64,000 nt of DNA from Methanolobus sp. (GTDB taxonomy: Archaea; Halobacteriota; Methanosarcinia; Methanosarcinales; Methanosarcinaceae), in assembly GCF_030682845.1 (NCBI RefSeq), contig NZ_JAUXNK010000046.1:1-64000 (forward strand), written 5' to 3'. Made by a program: the position numbers and the translations under genes. Positions 17,451-28,100 of this stretch are shown piece by piece; the first letter of the stretch is position 1; each line of letters begins with the position of its first letter. The notes below the pieces were generated by a model. It saw nothing but the letters and a program-made list of their open reading frames with translations. It made no database searches and was not told the origin of the DNA.

Positions 17451-19067
17451 TTGGCAGGACAGCCCAGGTTCGTTTCAGGAAGCAACAGCAGGAGATCAGG
17501 CGGAAGAGATGCGCAAAGCATGAATATCCTTGCAGGTAAAGCCGTAGCAAAGGCAGTAAGGACCACCCTTGGCCCCAAGGGTATGGACAAGATGCTTGTA
17601 GACTCATTAGGTGACATTGTGATCACTAATGATGGTGCAACGATTCTCAGGGAAATGGATATCGAACACCCGGCAGCAAAAATGGTGGTCGAGGTCTCAA
17701 AGACCCAGGACGACGAGGTCGGCGACGGTACTACTACAGCAGCCGTGCTTACAGGAGAACTTCTCGCAAAAGCTGAAGAGCTTCTCGAGAAAGGCATCCA
17801 TCCCACAATAATCGCCTCAGGATACAGGCACGCTGCAAAGAAATGCGCTGAGATCCTCGAAACGATCACAATAGACGTTTCCAAGGATGACAGGGAAACA
17901 CTGAAAAAACTTGCCAAGACCGCCCTTACAGGTAAAGGCGAAGGCGAGTACAAGGAATTCCTTGCAGATATCGTTCTCGATGCTGTTATCTCGGTTGCCG
18001 AGGAAACAGATGATGGTACCAAGGTCGATGTCAGTGACATAACCATCGAGAAGAAGGAAGGTGGAAGTATTCTTGACACGGAACTGGTTCCTGGTCTTAT
18101 TATTGACAAAGAGCGTGTCAGGCCAAACATGCCAAAGAAGATCGAAAATGCGAAGATCCTGCTGGCGAGCTTTGCAATAGAGTTCCATAAGATCGAAAAG
18201 GATGCAGAGATCAAGATCACCTCTCCAAACCAGATGCAGCTCTTCGTAGAGCAGGAAGAGAGAATGGTCAAGGAGATGGTTGACAAGATCATCGCAAGCG
18301 GCGCAAATGTTGTGTTCTGCCAGAAGGCCATTGACGACCTTGCACAGTACTATCTTGAGAAGGCTGGTATCTATGCATGCAGAAGGATTAAGAAGAGCGA
18401 CCTCCAGAAGCTGGCAAAGGCAACAGGAGCGACCCTCTTCCAGGATGTCACTGACATCAGGCCCAGTGACCTTGGAGCTGCCGAAATTGTAGAAGAGCGT
18501 GACGTTAACGGTGCCAAGATGACCATCCTCACCGGATGCAGGGAAGAGAAAACAGTCTCCCTTATACTCCACGGTGGTACAACGCACATCGTTGATTCAC
18601 TCAAACGCGCACTCAATGATGCATTATGTGTTGTGGGTGTAGCGCTGGAAGACCGGAAGATTGTCGCAGGCGGTGGCGCTCCGGAGATCGAGCTTGCACT
18701 CCGGCTCAGGGAATACGCAGCAACTCTCAAGGGCAGGGAACAGCTTGCTGTCAGCAAGTTTGCAGAAGCCTTCGAGATCATTCCTCAAACCCTTGCTGAA
18801 AATGCAGGTCTGGACGCTATTGATATGCTTATCGAACTGCGTTCCCAGCACGAGCAGGGCAACAAGAATGCAGGTCTTAATGTTTACACCGGTCAGGTAG
18901 TGAACATGTACGATATGGATGTCCTTGAACCTCTCAGGATCAAGACCCAGGCTATCAATGCTGCAACAGAGGCAACCGTAATGATTCTCAGGATTGATGA
19001 TGTGGTTGCAAGCTCCAGGAAGTCAGGAATGCCTCCTGGAATGCCCCAGCCTGACATGGGTATGTAA
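17451..19067 (+). CDS. Thermosome (group II chaperonin) subunit
   Basis: 538 aa; [42 protein letters not shown]-terminal [16 protein letters not shown] start. Confidence 0.97.
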   Translation: MAGQPRFVSGSNSRRSGGRDAQSMNILAGKAVAKAVRTTLGPKGMDKMLVDSLGDIVITNDGATILREMDIEHPAAKMVVEVSKTQDDEVGDGTTTAAVLTGELLAKAEELLEKGIHPTIIASGYRHAAKKCAEILETITIDVSKDDRETLKKLAKTALTGKGEGEYKEFLADIVLDAVISVAEETDDGTKVDVSDITIEKKEGGSILDTELVPGLIIDKERVRPNMPKKIENAKILLASFAIEFHKIEKDAEIKITSPNQMQLFVEQEERMVKEMVDKIIASGANVVFCQKAIDDLAQYYLEKAGIYACRRIKKSDLQKLAKATGATLFQDVTDIRPSDLGAAEIVEERDVNGAKMTILTGCREEKTVSLILHGGTTHIVDSLKRALNDALCVVGVALEDRKIVAGGGAPEIELALRLREYAATLKGREQLAVSKFAEAFEIIPQTLAENAGLDAIDMLIELRSQHEQGNKNAGLNVYTGQVVNMYDMDVLEPLRIKTQAINAATEATVMILRIDDVVASSRKSGMPPGMPQPDMGM

Positions 19068-19093
19068 TTTTCCAAAAAGTCCATTTGTATATA

Positions 19094-19124
19094 GTGCCGG
19101 TACTCCGGCACACTTATATTTTTT
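19094..19124 (+). terminator. Hairpin gtgccgg-tact-ccggcac followed by T-tract
   Basis: Perfect 7-bp stem just downstream of the thermosome stop, then ttatatttttt. Confidence 0.6.
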
Positions 19125-19181
19125 GATTCCGGCTGTTTTGTTTTGATTTTCACAAATCCTTTTCAGACCTTTTCAGGTTGT

Positions 19182-19343
19182 ATTGTAAACCCATATCTTT
19201 CTATTTTGTTTCAGAGATAAGTTTTTTATACCATGTAAACCATGTGAAAAAAAAGGTTGACAATGCTTGCGTACTCTGTATTGCCTGTGTTCAGATGAAG
19301 CTTTGCAGTTTTATGCAGTCTGTGTTGCTCCTTATTGTAAACC
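19182..19343. promoter_or_regulatory. Three TGTAAACC elements upstream of bioY (19182, 19232, 19334), one paired with inverted ggttgacaa
   Basis: attgtaaacc at 19182-19191 and 19334-19343; atgtaaacc-N13-ggttgacaa at 19233-19263. Confidence 0.45.
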
Positions 19344-19441
19344 TCTGTGAGATGTATCGTACCGAACCTGGGAACCAGGAAGACGATGGACCGGAGGTAG
19401 GCAGAAGGAGTGAAAGGAACATATAAAAAAGGAGCATAACT

Positions 19442-19996
19442 GTGAATGAAAGTTACCTTCAAGAAAATCACTATCAGAGCGACATAAGGAAAATGGCACT
19501 GGCCTCCCTTTTTGCTGCGCTGATAGCTGTAGGGGCATTTATAAGGATACCCATTCCCATCAGCCCTGTCCCGGTAACTCTGCAGGTACTTTTCATATTC
19601 CTTGCAGGGGCAATGCTCGGTGCACGATGGGGTCTTGTGAGTGTAATAGTCTACCTGCTGCTGGGTATTGTAGGACTGCCCGTATTCTCAGGTGGTTCCT
19701 CGGGTATTGGCGTGCTTTTAGGGCCCACAGGTGGCTATCTGGTGGGTTTTGCAGTTGCTGCTCTTGTTATCGGTGCATTCTCTGAGAAGTTAGGCACTTC
19801 CAGTGTACTCAAAAATGCTGTATTCATGTTTGCAGGGCTGCTTATAATATATCTGTTCGGTGCAAGTTACCTTATGTATGTTGCACAGATATCAATGGAC
19901 AGCGCGATAGTATTGGGTGTTCTCCCCTACCTGCCAGGGGATCTGCTGAAACTGGCCCTCTCTTCATTTATAGTTGCAAAATACCCGGTTGAATGA
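19442..19996 (+). CDS. bioY: Biotin transporter BioY (ECF S-component)
   Basis: PIPISPVPVTLQVLFIFLAGAMLGARWG, GLPVFSGGSSGIGVLLGPTGGYLVGF. Confidence 0.95.
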   Translation: MNESYLQENHYQSDIRKMALASLFAALIAVGAFIRIPIPISPVPVTLQVLFIFLAGAMLGARWGLVSVIVYLLLGIVGLPVFSGGSSGIGVLLGPTGGYLVGFAVAALVIGAFSEKLGTSSVLKNAVFMFAGLLIIYLFGASYLMYVAQISMDSAIVLGVLPYLPGDLLKLALSSFIVAKYPVE

Positions 19997-20808
19997 CCCT
20001 TATGATTGAGATAAGCAACCTTCTCCACAGTTACCCGGATGGGACTCCTGCGCTGAATTCAGTGAACCTGCACATTGGCAGAGGGGAATTCGTTGTAATT
20101 GCAGGCAGGAACGGCAGCGGTAAGTCTTCTCTGGTCCGGCATATCAACGCTTTGCTCCTGCCGTCCGGAGGTTGTGTATCTGTCAATGGGTTGTGTACAT
20201 CACAGAAGAAACACCATCCTGACATTCGCAGGACAGTTGGCATGGTCTTCCAGAATCCGGATTCGCAGTTTGTCGGGATGACCGCTGAAGAGGATGTAGC
20301 TTTTGGCCCGGAGAATCTGGGTCTTCCTCCTTCTGAAATAAGGGAGCTTGTGGAAATGTCCCTGGAGACGCTAGGTATTTCCGAACTTCGGTCCCATTCC
20401 CCAAGATCCCTGAGCGGTGGACAGAAACAGAAAGTTGCAATTGCAGGCGTGCTTGCAATGGAACCTGAGTGTATTATCTTTGATGAAGTCACCTCCATGC
20501 TCGACCCATTCTCAAGAAAAGAAGTGCTTGATACTGTAAAGCGCATCCATGCAAAAGGCACTACTGTAATTTATGTTACTCACCGGCTTGAAGAAGCTAT
20601 GAATGCTGATCGTCTGGTCATCATGGACTCAGGCAGGGTTGTAGCAGATGCATCTCCGCGTGATGTGTTCCTACATCATGATCTTGAAAAGTATGGCATT
20701 GAACTGCCCCCGGTTGTGGCACTTTCACTGATGCTTTCAAAAGCTGGTTTTCCTGACATCGGACTGGCTCTTACAAAGGATGAACTGCTGGAGGCTCTGT
20801 GTCCATAG
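19993..20808 (+). CDS. ecfA1: ECF transporter ATPase (EcfA1/BioM-like)
   Basis: [38 protein letters not shown] stop overlapping next start. Confidence 0.92.
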   Translation: MTLMIEISNLLHSYPDGTPALNSVNLHIGRGEFVVIAGRNGSGKSSLVRHINALLLPSGGCVSVNGLCTSQKKHHPDIRRTVGMVFQNPDSQFVGMTAEEDVAFGPENLGLPPSEIRELVEMSLETLGISELRSHSPRSLSGGQKQKVAIAGVLAMEPECIIFDEVTSMLDPFSRKEVLDTVKRIHAKGTTVIYVTHRLEEAMNADRLVIMDSGRVVADASPRDVFLHHDLEKYGIELPPVVALSLMLSKAGFPDIGLALTKDELLEALCP

Positions 20809-21629
20809 ATGTCAGGAATCTGACCTTTAGATACGATCGGGGTACTTCTCTTGAGAAGACCTCTCTTGAAGATGTCAGTCTTTCCATCGACAAAGGTGAG
20901 TTTGTTCTCATTGGCGGTGAGATCGGCTCTGGCAAATCGACACTTGTCCGACATTTCAACGGTCTGCTCAAACCTTTTTCAGGGCAGGTGACAGTCGATG
21001 GCATGGCCGCACACGAGAAAAAAGTGAAGGCCCGGGTAGGTGTGCTTTTCCAGTTCCCGCAGCAACAACTGTTTGGTAGGACCGTTTTTGAGGATGTGGC
21101 CTTCGGACCGCGGAATTTTGGATACAGGGGTAATGAACTGGACTTGCAGGTGCATTCTGCCCTGGAGCTCCTCGGGCTTGGCAAAGAAATATATTCCGTT
21201 TCCCCTTTTCGCCTGAGCGGAGGCCAGATGAGGTTGGTTGCCATAGCAGGCGTTCTGGCCTCCAGGCTGGACTACATTGTCCTGGATGAGCCTTTCTCCG
21301 GACTTGACGCTGAGAACAAAAAAATCCTTTTGTCTGCGTTAAGGCACCTGAATTCAAGGGGAACCTCTGTTATCGTGGTATCCCACAGGATGTCCGACCT
21401 GCTCTCTGTTGCAGACCGGGTTTTCCTGCTCGATCAGGGAAATCTTGTATTTGGCGGAACCCCTGCTGAATATGTAAAACATGCACCTTCTCATCTTCCC
21501 GAAATAACATGCCTTATGAAAGAATTGCGCAGGAAGGGTTTTGACGTAAGGGGTGACATTTTCAATATAGATGATGCCTTCAGTGAGATTTCCCGCGTTT
21601 TAAACACAAAGGAGGCAGTGAGGAGATGA
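20799..21629 (+). CDS. ecfA2: ECF transporter ATPase (EcfA2-like)
   Basis: GEIGSGKSTLVRHFNGLLKP, LSGGQMRLVAIAG, IVLDEPFSGLD; GTG start. Confidence 0.92.
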   Translation: MSIDVRNLTFRYDRGTSLEKTSLEDVSLSIDKGEFVLIGGEIGSGKSTLVRHFNGLLKPFSGQVTVDGMAAHEKKVKARVGVLFQFPQQQLFGRTVFEDVAFGPRNFGYRGNELDLQVHSALELLGLGKEIYSVSPFRLSGGQMRLVAIAGVLASRLDYIVLDEPFSGLDAENKKILLSALRHLNSRGTSVIVVSHRMSDLLSVADRVFLLDQGNLVFGGTPAEYVKHAPSHLPEITCLMKELRRKGFDVRGDIFNIDDAFSEISRVLNTKEAVRR

Positions 21630-22393
21630 ACACTCTTTTCTTCAGGTACGTTCCGGGTAACTCTATAGTTCACAGGCTCGACCCCCGGGTAAAAATAGCC
21701 GGAATGCTGATAGCAAGTATCAGTATCTTCATCTCTTCATCTCTCAGGGAAATGGCTGTCGTAGCCCTTGTATTCTTTTTACTGGCCCTGATTTCATCCA
21801 TATCTGTCAGGGTCATCCTCAGTGCAGTCAGGCCGATGTTAATGTTCCTGGGTATTATTTTCATCCTACAGCTTTTCCTTACTGAAGGGAATCCTCTGTT
21901 CTCCCTGGTGGGCCTTGATGCCACCTACGAAGGACTTGCCCTTGGAGTTCTAATGAGCATGCGATTCCTTTTCCTGCTGATGTTCGCTTCACTTCTCACG
22001 GCCACCACAGCTCCATCGTTAATGACAACGGGAATAGAAAAAATGCTCCGCCCTCTGCCTCTGAAGAGGCTGGGGATCTCATCTTTTGACCTTGCAACCA
22101 TGATGTTCCTGTCATTACATTTTGTACCCCTTCTTTATGGAAGTTTCAGTCATCTCCGGGATGCACAGGTCTCACGTGGCCTGGATATGGCTCGAAATCC
22201 TTTCAAAGCTGTGTATTCTCTCTCTGTCCCGATGGTCCGCACCGCTTTCATCTCTGCAGAAGAAGTGGCTGTGGCCATGGAAAGCCGCTGCTATCAGGGG
22301 GTAAACCGCAGTTCCCTTAATGAGCCTGTGATGCAGAAAAATGATCTTGCAGCTTTACTCGTTTTTGGTATTGTGATGTTCTTACTGGTTTAA
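21626..22393 (+). CDS. ecfT: ECF transporter T-component
   Basis: 255 aa; HRLDPRVKI, multi-TM, QVSRGLDMARNPFKAV, AMESRCYQG. Confidence 0.92.
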   Translation: MNTLFFRYVPGNSIVHRLDPRVKIAGMLIASISIFISSSLREMAVVALVFFLLALISSISVRVILSAVRPMLMFLGIIFILQLFLTEGNPLFSLVGLDATYEGLALGVLMSMRFLFLLMFASLLTATTAPSLMTTGIEKMLRPLPLKRLGISSFDLATMMFLSLHFVPLLYGSFSHLRDAQVSRGLDMARNPFKAVYSLSVPMVRTAFISAEEVAVAMESRCYQGVNRSSLNEPVMQKNDLAALLVFGIVMFLLV

Positions 22394-22463
22394 GGGCCAT
22401 TTTGCCTGCATGCCTGTTTATGCCCCGGTACACATAAATACATGCACATATGTTCATATATTC

Positions 22464-22817
22464 ATGGCTGAAAATGTCGAGCATGTATGTGCTGATAAAA
22501 AATCGATATCCCTTTTATCGCAAAACGTTCCTTCCGAAGAGGAACTTTGCAGGATGTGCAATATCTTTAGTGCCCTCCAGTCCGAAACCCGCCTGAAGAT
22601 ACTGTTCCTGCTTTCCCGGGGCGGCCTCTGTGTCAAGGAACTTGAACAGGCACTCAGTATCTCCCAGCCCGCCATCTCCCACAGCCTGCGGACACTTCGC
22701 CAGCTTGATCTGGTGCGTGTGAAAAAAGAAGGCAGATTTGCAGTCTACCATATTGCTGACGAACATGTGCAGACCTTTGTTGAAATGTGCAGGAAGCACG
22801 TCTCTGAGTGTGAATGA
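22464..22817 (+). CDS. ArsR-family transcriptional regulator
   Basis: LCRMCNIFSALQSETRLKILFLLSRGGLCVKELEQALSISQPAISHSLRTLRQLDLVRVKKEGRFAVYHI. Confidence 0.9.
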   Translation: MAENVEHVCADKKSISLLSQNVPSEEELCRMCNIFSALQSETRLKILFLLSRGGLCVKELEQALSISQPAISHSLRTLRQLDLVRVKKEGRFAVYHIADEHVQTFVEMCRKHVSECE

Positions 22818-23938
22818 TCATGATGGGAACTATCTTCGCTGCATTTACAGGAATTGCGATGGAATCCTGGCGCCTCTTTGTGGAAATGGCTCCATATCTC
22901 TTTCTTGGATTTGTGATAGCAGGTATTCTGCATGTGTACATTCCTGAAAGACAAATCATGAAGTATCTTGGCAATTCCGCGGGAAAGATCAGGTCGGCGT
23001 TGCATGCAACATTGCTGGGTATTCCTATACCTCTCTGTTCGTGCGGTGTAGTTCCCACTGCGCTATCCCTGCAGAAGAAGGGTGCTACAAAGGGTGCCAC
23101 TTTGTCCTTCCTTATATCCACTCCTGAAACCGGTGTGGATTCAATTACTATAACCTATGCCCTGCTTGACCCTATAATGACAGTGTTCCGCCCGCTGGCA
23201 ACTCTTGTAACAGCTCTCTCGGCAGGGATTGCAGAGAATTTCCTCAATCACGAAGAACCTCATCTCCCTGAAAAAAAAGTAGCTGATAAAAAGAACATCC
23301 TAATGATGCAGCCTTCAGTACCTTTGACTGCATGCAGTGATGCATCCTGCTCCTGCCAGCCTTCTTCTGTAAAAGATAGTGTCCTTTCCGGACCTGCCCG
23401 CTTTAAAGAAGGCCTGAGATATGCCTTTGTCGAGCTTCTGGGCGACATCTCAAAATGGCTGGTAGTTGGCATAATTCTTGCAGGCATCATATCATATGCA
23501 GTTCCCTATGAGCTTGTGAGCTCTTACCTGGGCGGTGGCATTACCTCTATGATGTTCATGCTAATAGTTGGTATCCCCCTCTACATCTGCGCCACGGCCT
23601 CCACACCGCTGGCTGCAGCTCTCATAGCAAAAGGAATGAGCCCTGGAACAGCATTCGTTTTCCTGCTTGCCGGACCTGCAACCAACGCGGCAACTATTAC
23701 AATGGTAACGAAATTTCTCGGCAAAAAAAGTGCTGCAATCTACCTTGGAACAATAGCAATTTGCTCATTGGGCTTTGGGCTACTGCTTGACCTGGTATAT
23801 TTCAGAATGGGCATCGAGGCAAGTGCTGTGGTCGGCAGTGCAAGCGAGATATTACCGGAACCGGTGAAGATTGCATTCGCACTGGCACTTATTCCGTTCA
23901 TCGTGTACGGTATATCCAGAAAGCAGTGCAGGCAGTAA
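22814..23938 (+). CDS. Permease, SO_0444/ArsP-type efflux family
   Basis: 374 aa; GIPIPLCSCGVVPTALSLQKKGATKGATLSFLISTPETGVDS; Cys-rich loop CSDASCSCQP; overlaps the ArsR gene. Confidence 0.88.
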   Translation: MIMMGTIFAAFTGIAMESWRLFVEMAPYLFLGFVIAGILHVYIPERQIMKYLGNSAGKIRSALHATLLGIPIPLCSCGVVPTALSLQKKGATKGATLSFLISTPETGVDSITITYALLDPIMTVFRPLATLVTALSAGIAENFLNHEEPHLPEKKVADKKNILMMQPSVPLTACSDASCSCQPSSVKDSVLSGPARFKEGLRYAFVELLGDISKWLVVGIILAGIISYAVPYELVSSYLGGGITSMMFMLIVGIPLYICATASTPLAAALIAKGMSPGTAFVFLLAGPATNAATITMVTKFLGKKSAAIYLGTIAICSLGFGLLLDLVYFRMGIEASAVVGSASEILPEPVKIAFALALIPFIVYGISRKQCRQ

Positions 23939-23953
23939 AGCTGCATTAAGGCT

Positions 23954-24496
23954 TTACTTTTTTCCGATAAGGACCTCGGTAGATTTAACTATTGCAAAGA
24001 CCTTGTCCCCCGGCTGGATATCAAGCCTTTCGACAGCCTCGCTGGTAATGATGGATGTCAGGACAGAGGACTCGATCTCAAGTGTTATCTTTGAGACTAG
24101 TCCTTCACGCTCCACCTTAGTCACTTTACCCGGTATCCTGTTACGTGCGGATATCTTCAGCCCGATATTCTCCCAGGAGCCTTCGTCTTTCATAGTATCT
24201 TCAAGGAACTCCCTGTTGTGCTCATACTCCCGGATAAGATGGCGCCCATCCTCTGTCAGGAAAGTGCCCTGGTCCTTACCTCCTCGTACGGTTGTCACAA
24301 CGTCCTTTCCCAGTCTTTCGCTCATTGTATTGAGCACATTCCATGCATGCTTGTAGGAGATATCCAGTTTCCCGCAGGCTTTTCTGAGAGATCGTTCCTC
24401 ATCAATTGCTTTGAGCAAAGCTACTTTCCCTGCACCGATAAGCGGCTTCCCTTCCGATGTCAGCCATACCTTTGTTTTTGTTTCCATATCCTTCAT
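23954..24496 (-). CDS. modE: ModE-family molybdate-responsive regulator (HTH + TOBE)
   Basis: LLKAIDEERSLRKACGKLDISYKHAWNVLNTM; C-terminal TOBE-like ISARNRIPGKVTKVEREGLVSKITLEI. Confidence 0.88.
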   Translation of the reverse strand: MKDMETKTKVWLTSEGKPLIGAGKVALLKAIDEERSLRKACGKLDISYKHAWNVLNTMSERLGKDVVTTVRGGKDQGTFLTEDGRHLIREYEHNREFLEDTMKDEGSWENIGLKISARNRIPGKVTKVEREGLVSKITLEIESSVLTSIITSEAVERLDIQPGDKVFAIVKSTEVLIGKK

Positions 24497-24507
24497 CTAA
24501 CACTCTT

Positions 24508-24714
24508 TCATTTGAGGTCTTCTTCCTCGAATATAAATAGTTCGTCAATGCTCGTTTGCAGGCATCTTGCAACCTTGCAGGCAAGTTTGAGTGAGGGATT
24601 ATATTTGCCTTTCTCAAGGAATCCAATGGTTTCCCTTCTTACCCCCACAAGAGTGGCCAGATCTTCCTGTGTCATATCGTATCTCGCCCTCAGTTCTTTT
24701 ATCCTGGTCTTCAT
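24508..24714 (-). CDS. XRE-family small HTH regulator
   Basis: [49 protein letters not shown]. Confidence 0.9.
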   Translation of the reverse strand: MKTRIKELRARYDMTQEDLATLVGVRRETIGFLEKGKYNPSLKLACKVARCLQTSIDELFIFEEEDLK

Positions 24715-24727
24715 CTTTGCCTCTTGA

Positions 24728-24838
24728 TCACTCAACATCACCTTTTCTGAAGAGGTACCACTGGAAACCTTTTGCAGTGATCGCCATTACAAGGATAAGC
24801 ATTCCCAGTACCCTATTCAGAAAAAAGGCAGTCCACAC
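24728..24838 (-). pseudogene. C-terminal fragment of a membrane protein formerly paired with the XRE regulator
   Basis: Minus-strand translation [36 protein letters not shown]; no 5' portion. Confidence 0.6.
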
Positions 24839-24846
24839 TTTCTGAG

Positions 24847-24999
24847 ATCACAGGTGGCAGTCCTTACGGGGCCTCAACCATTGCAGGCAGCGGCCCGGAC
24901 ACACGGCTCCCGAGCGAGAATGAGCTGGCGATAGCGCGTTTCCAGGGTAGGCACGTGGCGGAGATCACGAAGAGGCTGGTGGGGGAGTGGCAGCCCTAA
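24847..24999 (+). pseudogene. C-terminal fragment of WrbA-type NAD(P)H:quinone oxidoreductase
   Basis: Translation [50 protein letters not shown]; matches WrbA C-terminus, 5' part absent. Confidence 0.8.
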
Positions 25000-25165
25000 A
25001 ATACTTAGTTTTAAAAACGTACAACTCTTTTTAATTCCAGATTAGATGTGCATTGTCTTTTATAACTTCAGACATCCTTGAAGTTTAAGCAAAGTATATA
25101 CCGTCCTGTTCCATTCTTTCTATCATAAACAATATTCCTGATATAATGTCGGGTGTGGTAGAAAA

Positions 25166-28100
25166 ATGATACTAAAAATGAAAGGAACCAGACTTAAGTC
25201 CCAGTTACTTTGCATACTGATATTATTCTCCCTTTTCTCAGGGTGTATAGCTAACCAAAGCGAACTCTCCTCCAACCTCGCCGGTCCGTGCACCGGCCAG
25301 CTTGCAGACGCAGGTGATGAGTTCTTCATACTCGCTCCCAAAGTGCTCTTCTCCGGCGGTGAGAGCTCCATAACCATGGCGGCCTTTGAGAATGGCCAGC
25401 CAGTCAGCCGCTGCATCGAATATACCCTTGTGGATGAGGATAACAATGAGGTCCCGCTTGTCACCGCATCCACCACGGGTGCAGGAAACTCCGTAGCTTC
25501 CTTTGAAGTGCCTGATGTGAAGGAGGGGCGCTATGTGCTCACAGCAAGGCCGGCGGGCTATGAGCGCAATTTCACCGCCACGGTGGAAGTGGTAAGGAAC
25601 AACCCGCTCTTCATCGAAACCGACAAACCTATCTACAAACCGGGACAGGCCATCCACGGCAGGATACTGTCCCTCAACAACAATCTGGTGCCTGTGGAAC
25701 AGGACATCCTGGTCGAGATAACGGATGCAAAGGGCATCAAAGTGTTCAAGGAGGAAATGAGCTCGAACGAATACGGAGTTGCCTCCTTTGACCTGCCCCT
25801 GGCCTCAGAGCTTAACCTGGGCACCTGGAAGATAAAGGCAAGTGCCGGAGATTCAATATCTAATGTGGATGTTCAGGTTGACAAGTATGTGCTTCCGAAG
25901 TTCGATGTCACTGTAACCACTCCGCAGGAATGGTTCCTTGTGTCGGATAAGATTACAGGCACTGTATCCTCTTCATACTTCTTCGGCAAGGATGTGGAAG
26001 GGGAAGTGCTTGTGGAAGCTTCCCGATATGTAGGTGAGTGGGAGCAGTATGCCACATATAATGCAAAGCTCAGCAACGGCTCCGTGGATTTCGAACTTCC
26101 CGCAGTGGGGTATGCTGCGGGCACTTACGGTGCAGGCGGGCAGGCAAGCCTGATGCTCAACGTGACTGTCACGGACACGGGCAACCATAGCGAGATCAGC
26201 AACAAGCTGCTGACCATAGCCGGGTCTCCCCTGTTGCTCCAGATCATTCCCGAATCAGATTACATCAAGCCAGGTATGCCATTGCAGGTGCTTGTGGTGA
26301 CGAAGGACCCTGGAGGAAAGCCGGTGGACACTCAGGTAACCGTTGATATGACTTTCAGGGACGATTCCTATCGCGATACTGCAGACCAGCAAACCGTATC
26401 TACCAAAAACGGTGTTGCGCTCCTTACATACGATGTGCCTGAGTCCGCAATGCAGTGCTATCTCAACGCAGACGCAGACAATGCATATGCATACAAGGAA
26501 TTGAACGCGGTTTATTCCCCAAGTGCAAGTTTCATCCATGTAAGCCAGGTCAGTGACGGTATCCCGGAAGTAGGGGATGTCATCACCTTCAGGGTGTATT
26601 CAACCAATCCGGGAACTGTGTTCTATGATGTGTTCGCTAACGGCAGGACTGTGTATTCAGGAACCAGCAAGGAACAGGATATCAATATACCTGTGACAAT
26701 GCAGATGAGCCCGCAGGCAAAGGTCGTGGCTTACATGATCAACCCCAACAGCGAGGTTTCCGTGGATTTGCTGCCCTTTGACGTGCAGTTCTCTGCACAA
26801 CTGGACCTGAAAAGCTCTTTTGACAGCGAGTCCGTGGAGCCGGGGAAAAACGTGAGCGTTGACTTTGATGCAGGAAGCAGGTCAATGATAGGCTTTTCTA
26901 TCGTTGATGAGTCGGTATATGCACTGAGTGAAGGCAGGCTCAACCTGAAGCAGGTATTTGATGAACTCGAAAAGCGCTTCATGGTACCCCAGGTGGAATC
27001 CCATCCCTACTGGTACCGTGAGGGTGCCTATGAGATGCTGGAAAATGCCGGTGTGACAGTGATGGCATCCCCCGGAATCAGTGTCCCCAAATCTCAGAAC
27101 AGCGCCGGGTGGGAGGCAGGTAATTTTGCAGGTTTTTTTGTTGACATGGATAAAGCCATGGCAGTTGAGATGGAAGCCCCTATGATGGAAGCTCCCATGG
27201 ATGGAGGCATAGTTCTTGATGAAGCTGCTGCAGAAGATACAGGTTCAGGCGCTTCCCTTACTGAAGTCCAAAGGGTGCGCCAGTTCTTCCCCGAGACATG
27301 GGTGTGGATGCCTGACATGCTTACCGATGAGGAAGGACGTGCCAGTATTGAACTGACGGCGCCTGACAGTATCACTACATGGAGAGTGCATGCAGTTTCC
27401 TCGGGTCCTGAAGGCATAGGTATTTCAGAGGCAAAGCTGAGAGTGTTCCAGGACTTCTTCATCGACCCTGACCTGCCGTATTCGGTTATCCGGGGTGAGG
27501 AGTTCCCGGTGCAGATACAGGTCTATAATTACCTTGACAGGGAGCAGAATGTGAGGCTTACTCTCTCGGACGCCGAATGGTTCGATATAGTAGGTGATGA
27601 TGTTCAGGAAGTGACAGTTGAGGCCAACAGTGTCGGTTATGCAAGTTTCACTATCCGGCCCACCGAGGCTGGGAGGAAGATTATCGAGATAACGGGCCAG
27701 ACCACAGAGAAGGCAGATGCTGTCAGGAAGGATATTATCGTTGAGCCCGAAGGTGCCACGAGGGAGCTTGTGGAAAACGGTATCTTCAAGAATGGTTCTG
27801 TGATGCTGGATGTTACTCTTCCTGAAGGAATAGTACCGGATTCAGGAAAGGTGCTCGTGAGCTTCAGTCCGAGCATAGTGGCCCAGACCATCAACGGTGT
27901 TGACAACTTGCTGGGTATGCCCTATGGATGCGGGGAACAGAATATGATGCTCTTTTCCACTGATGTTGAAGTGCTCCGCTACCTTGAGGCCACAGGACAG
28001 GACAACCCCGGACTCAAAGCCAAGGCAGAGATGTACATAGTCACAGGCTACCAGCGGCAGCTGACCTACAGGCACAGTGATGGCTCCTTCTCCGCTTTCG

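Noticed and set aside
17444-18331. 295-aa minus-strand ORF over the thermosome gene
   Set aside because: Ser/Leu-rich antisense shadow of a strongly conserved coding frame.
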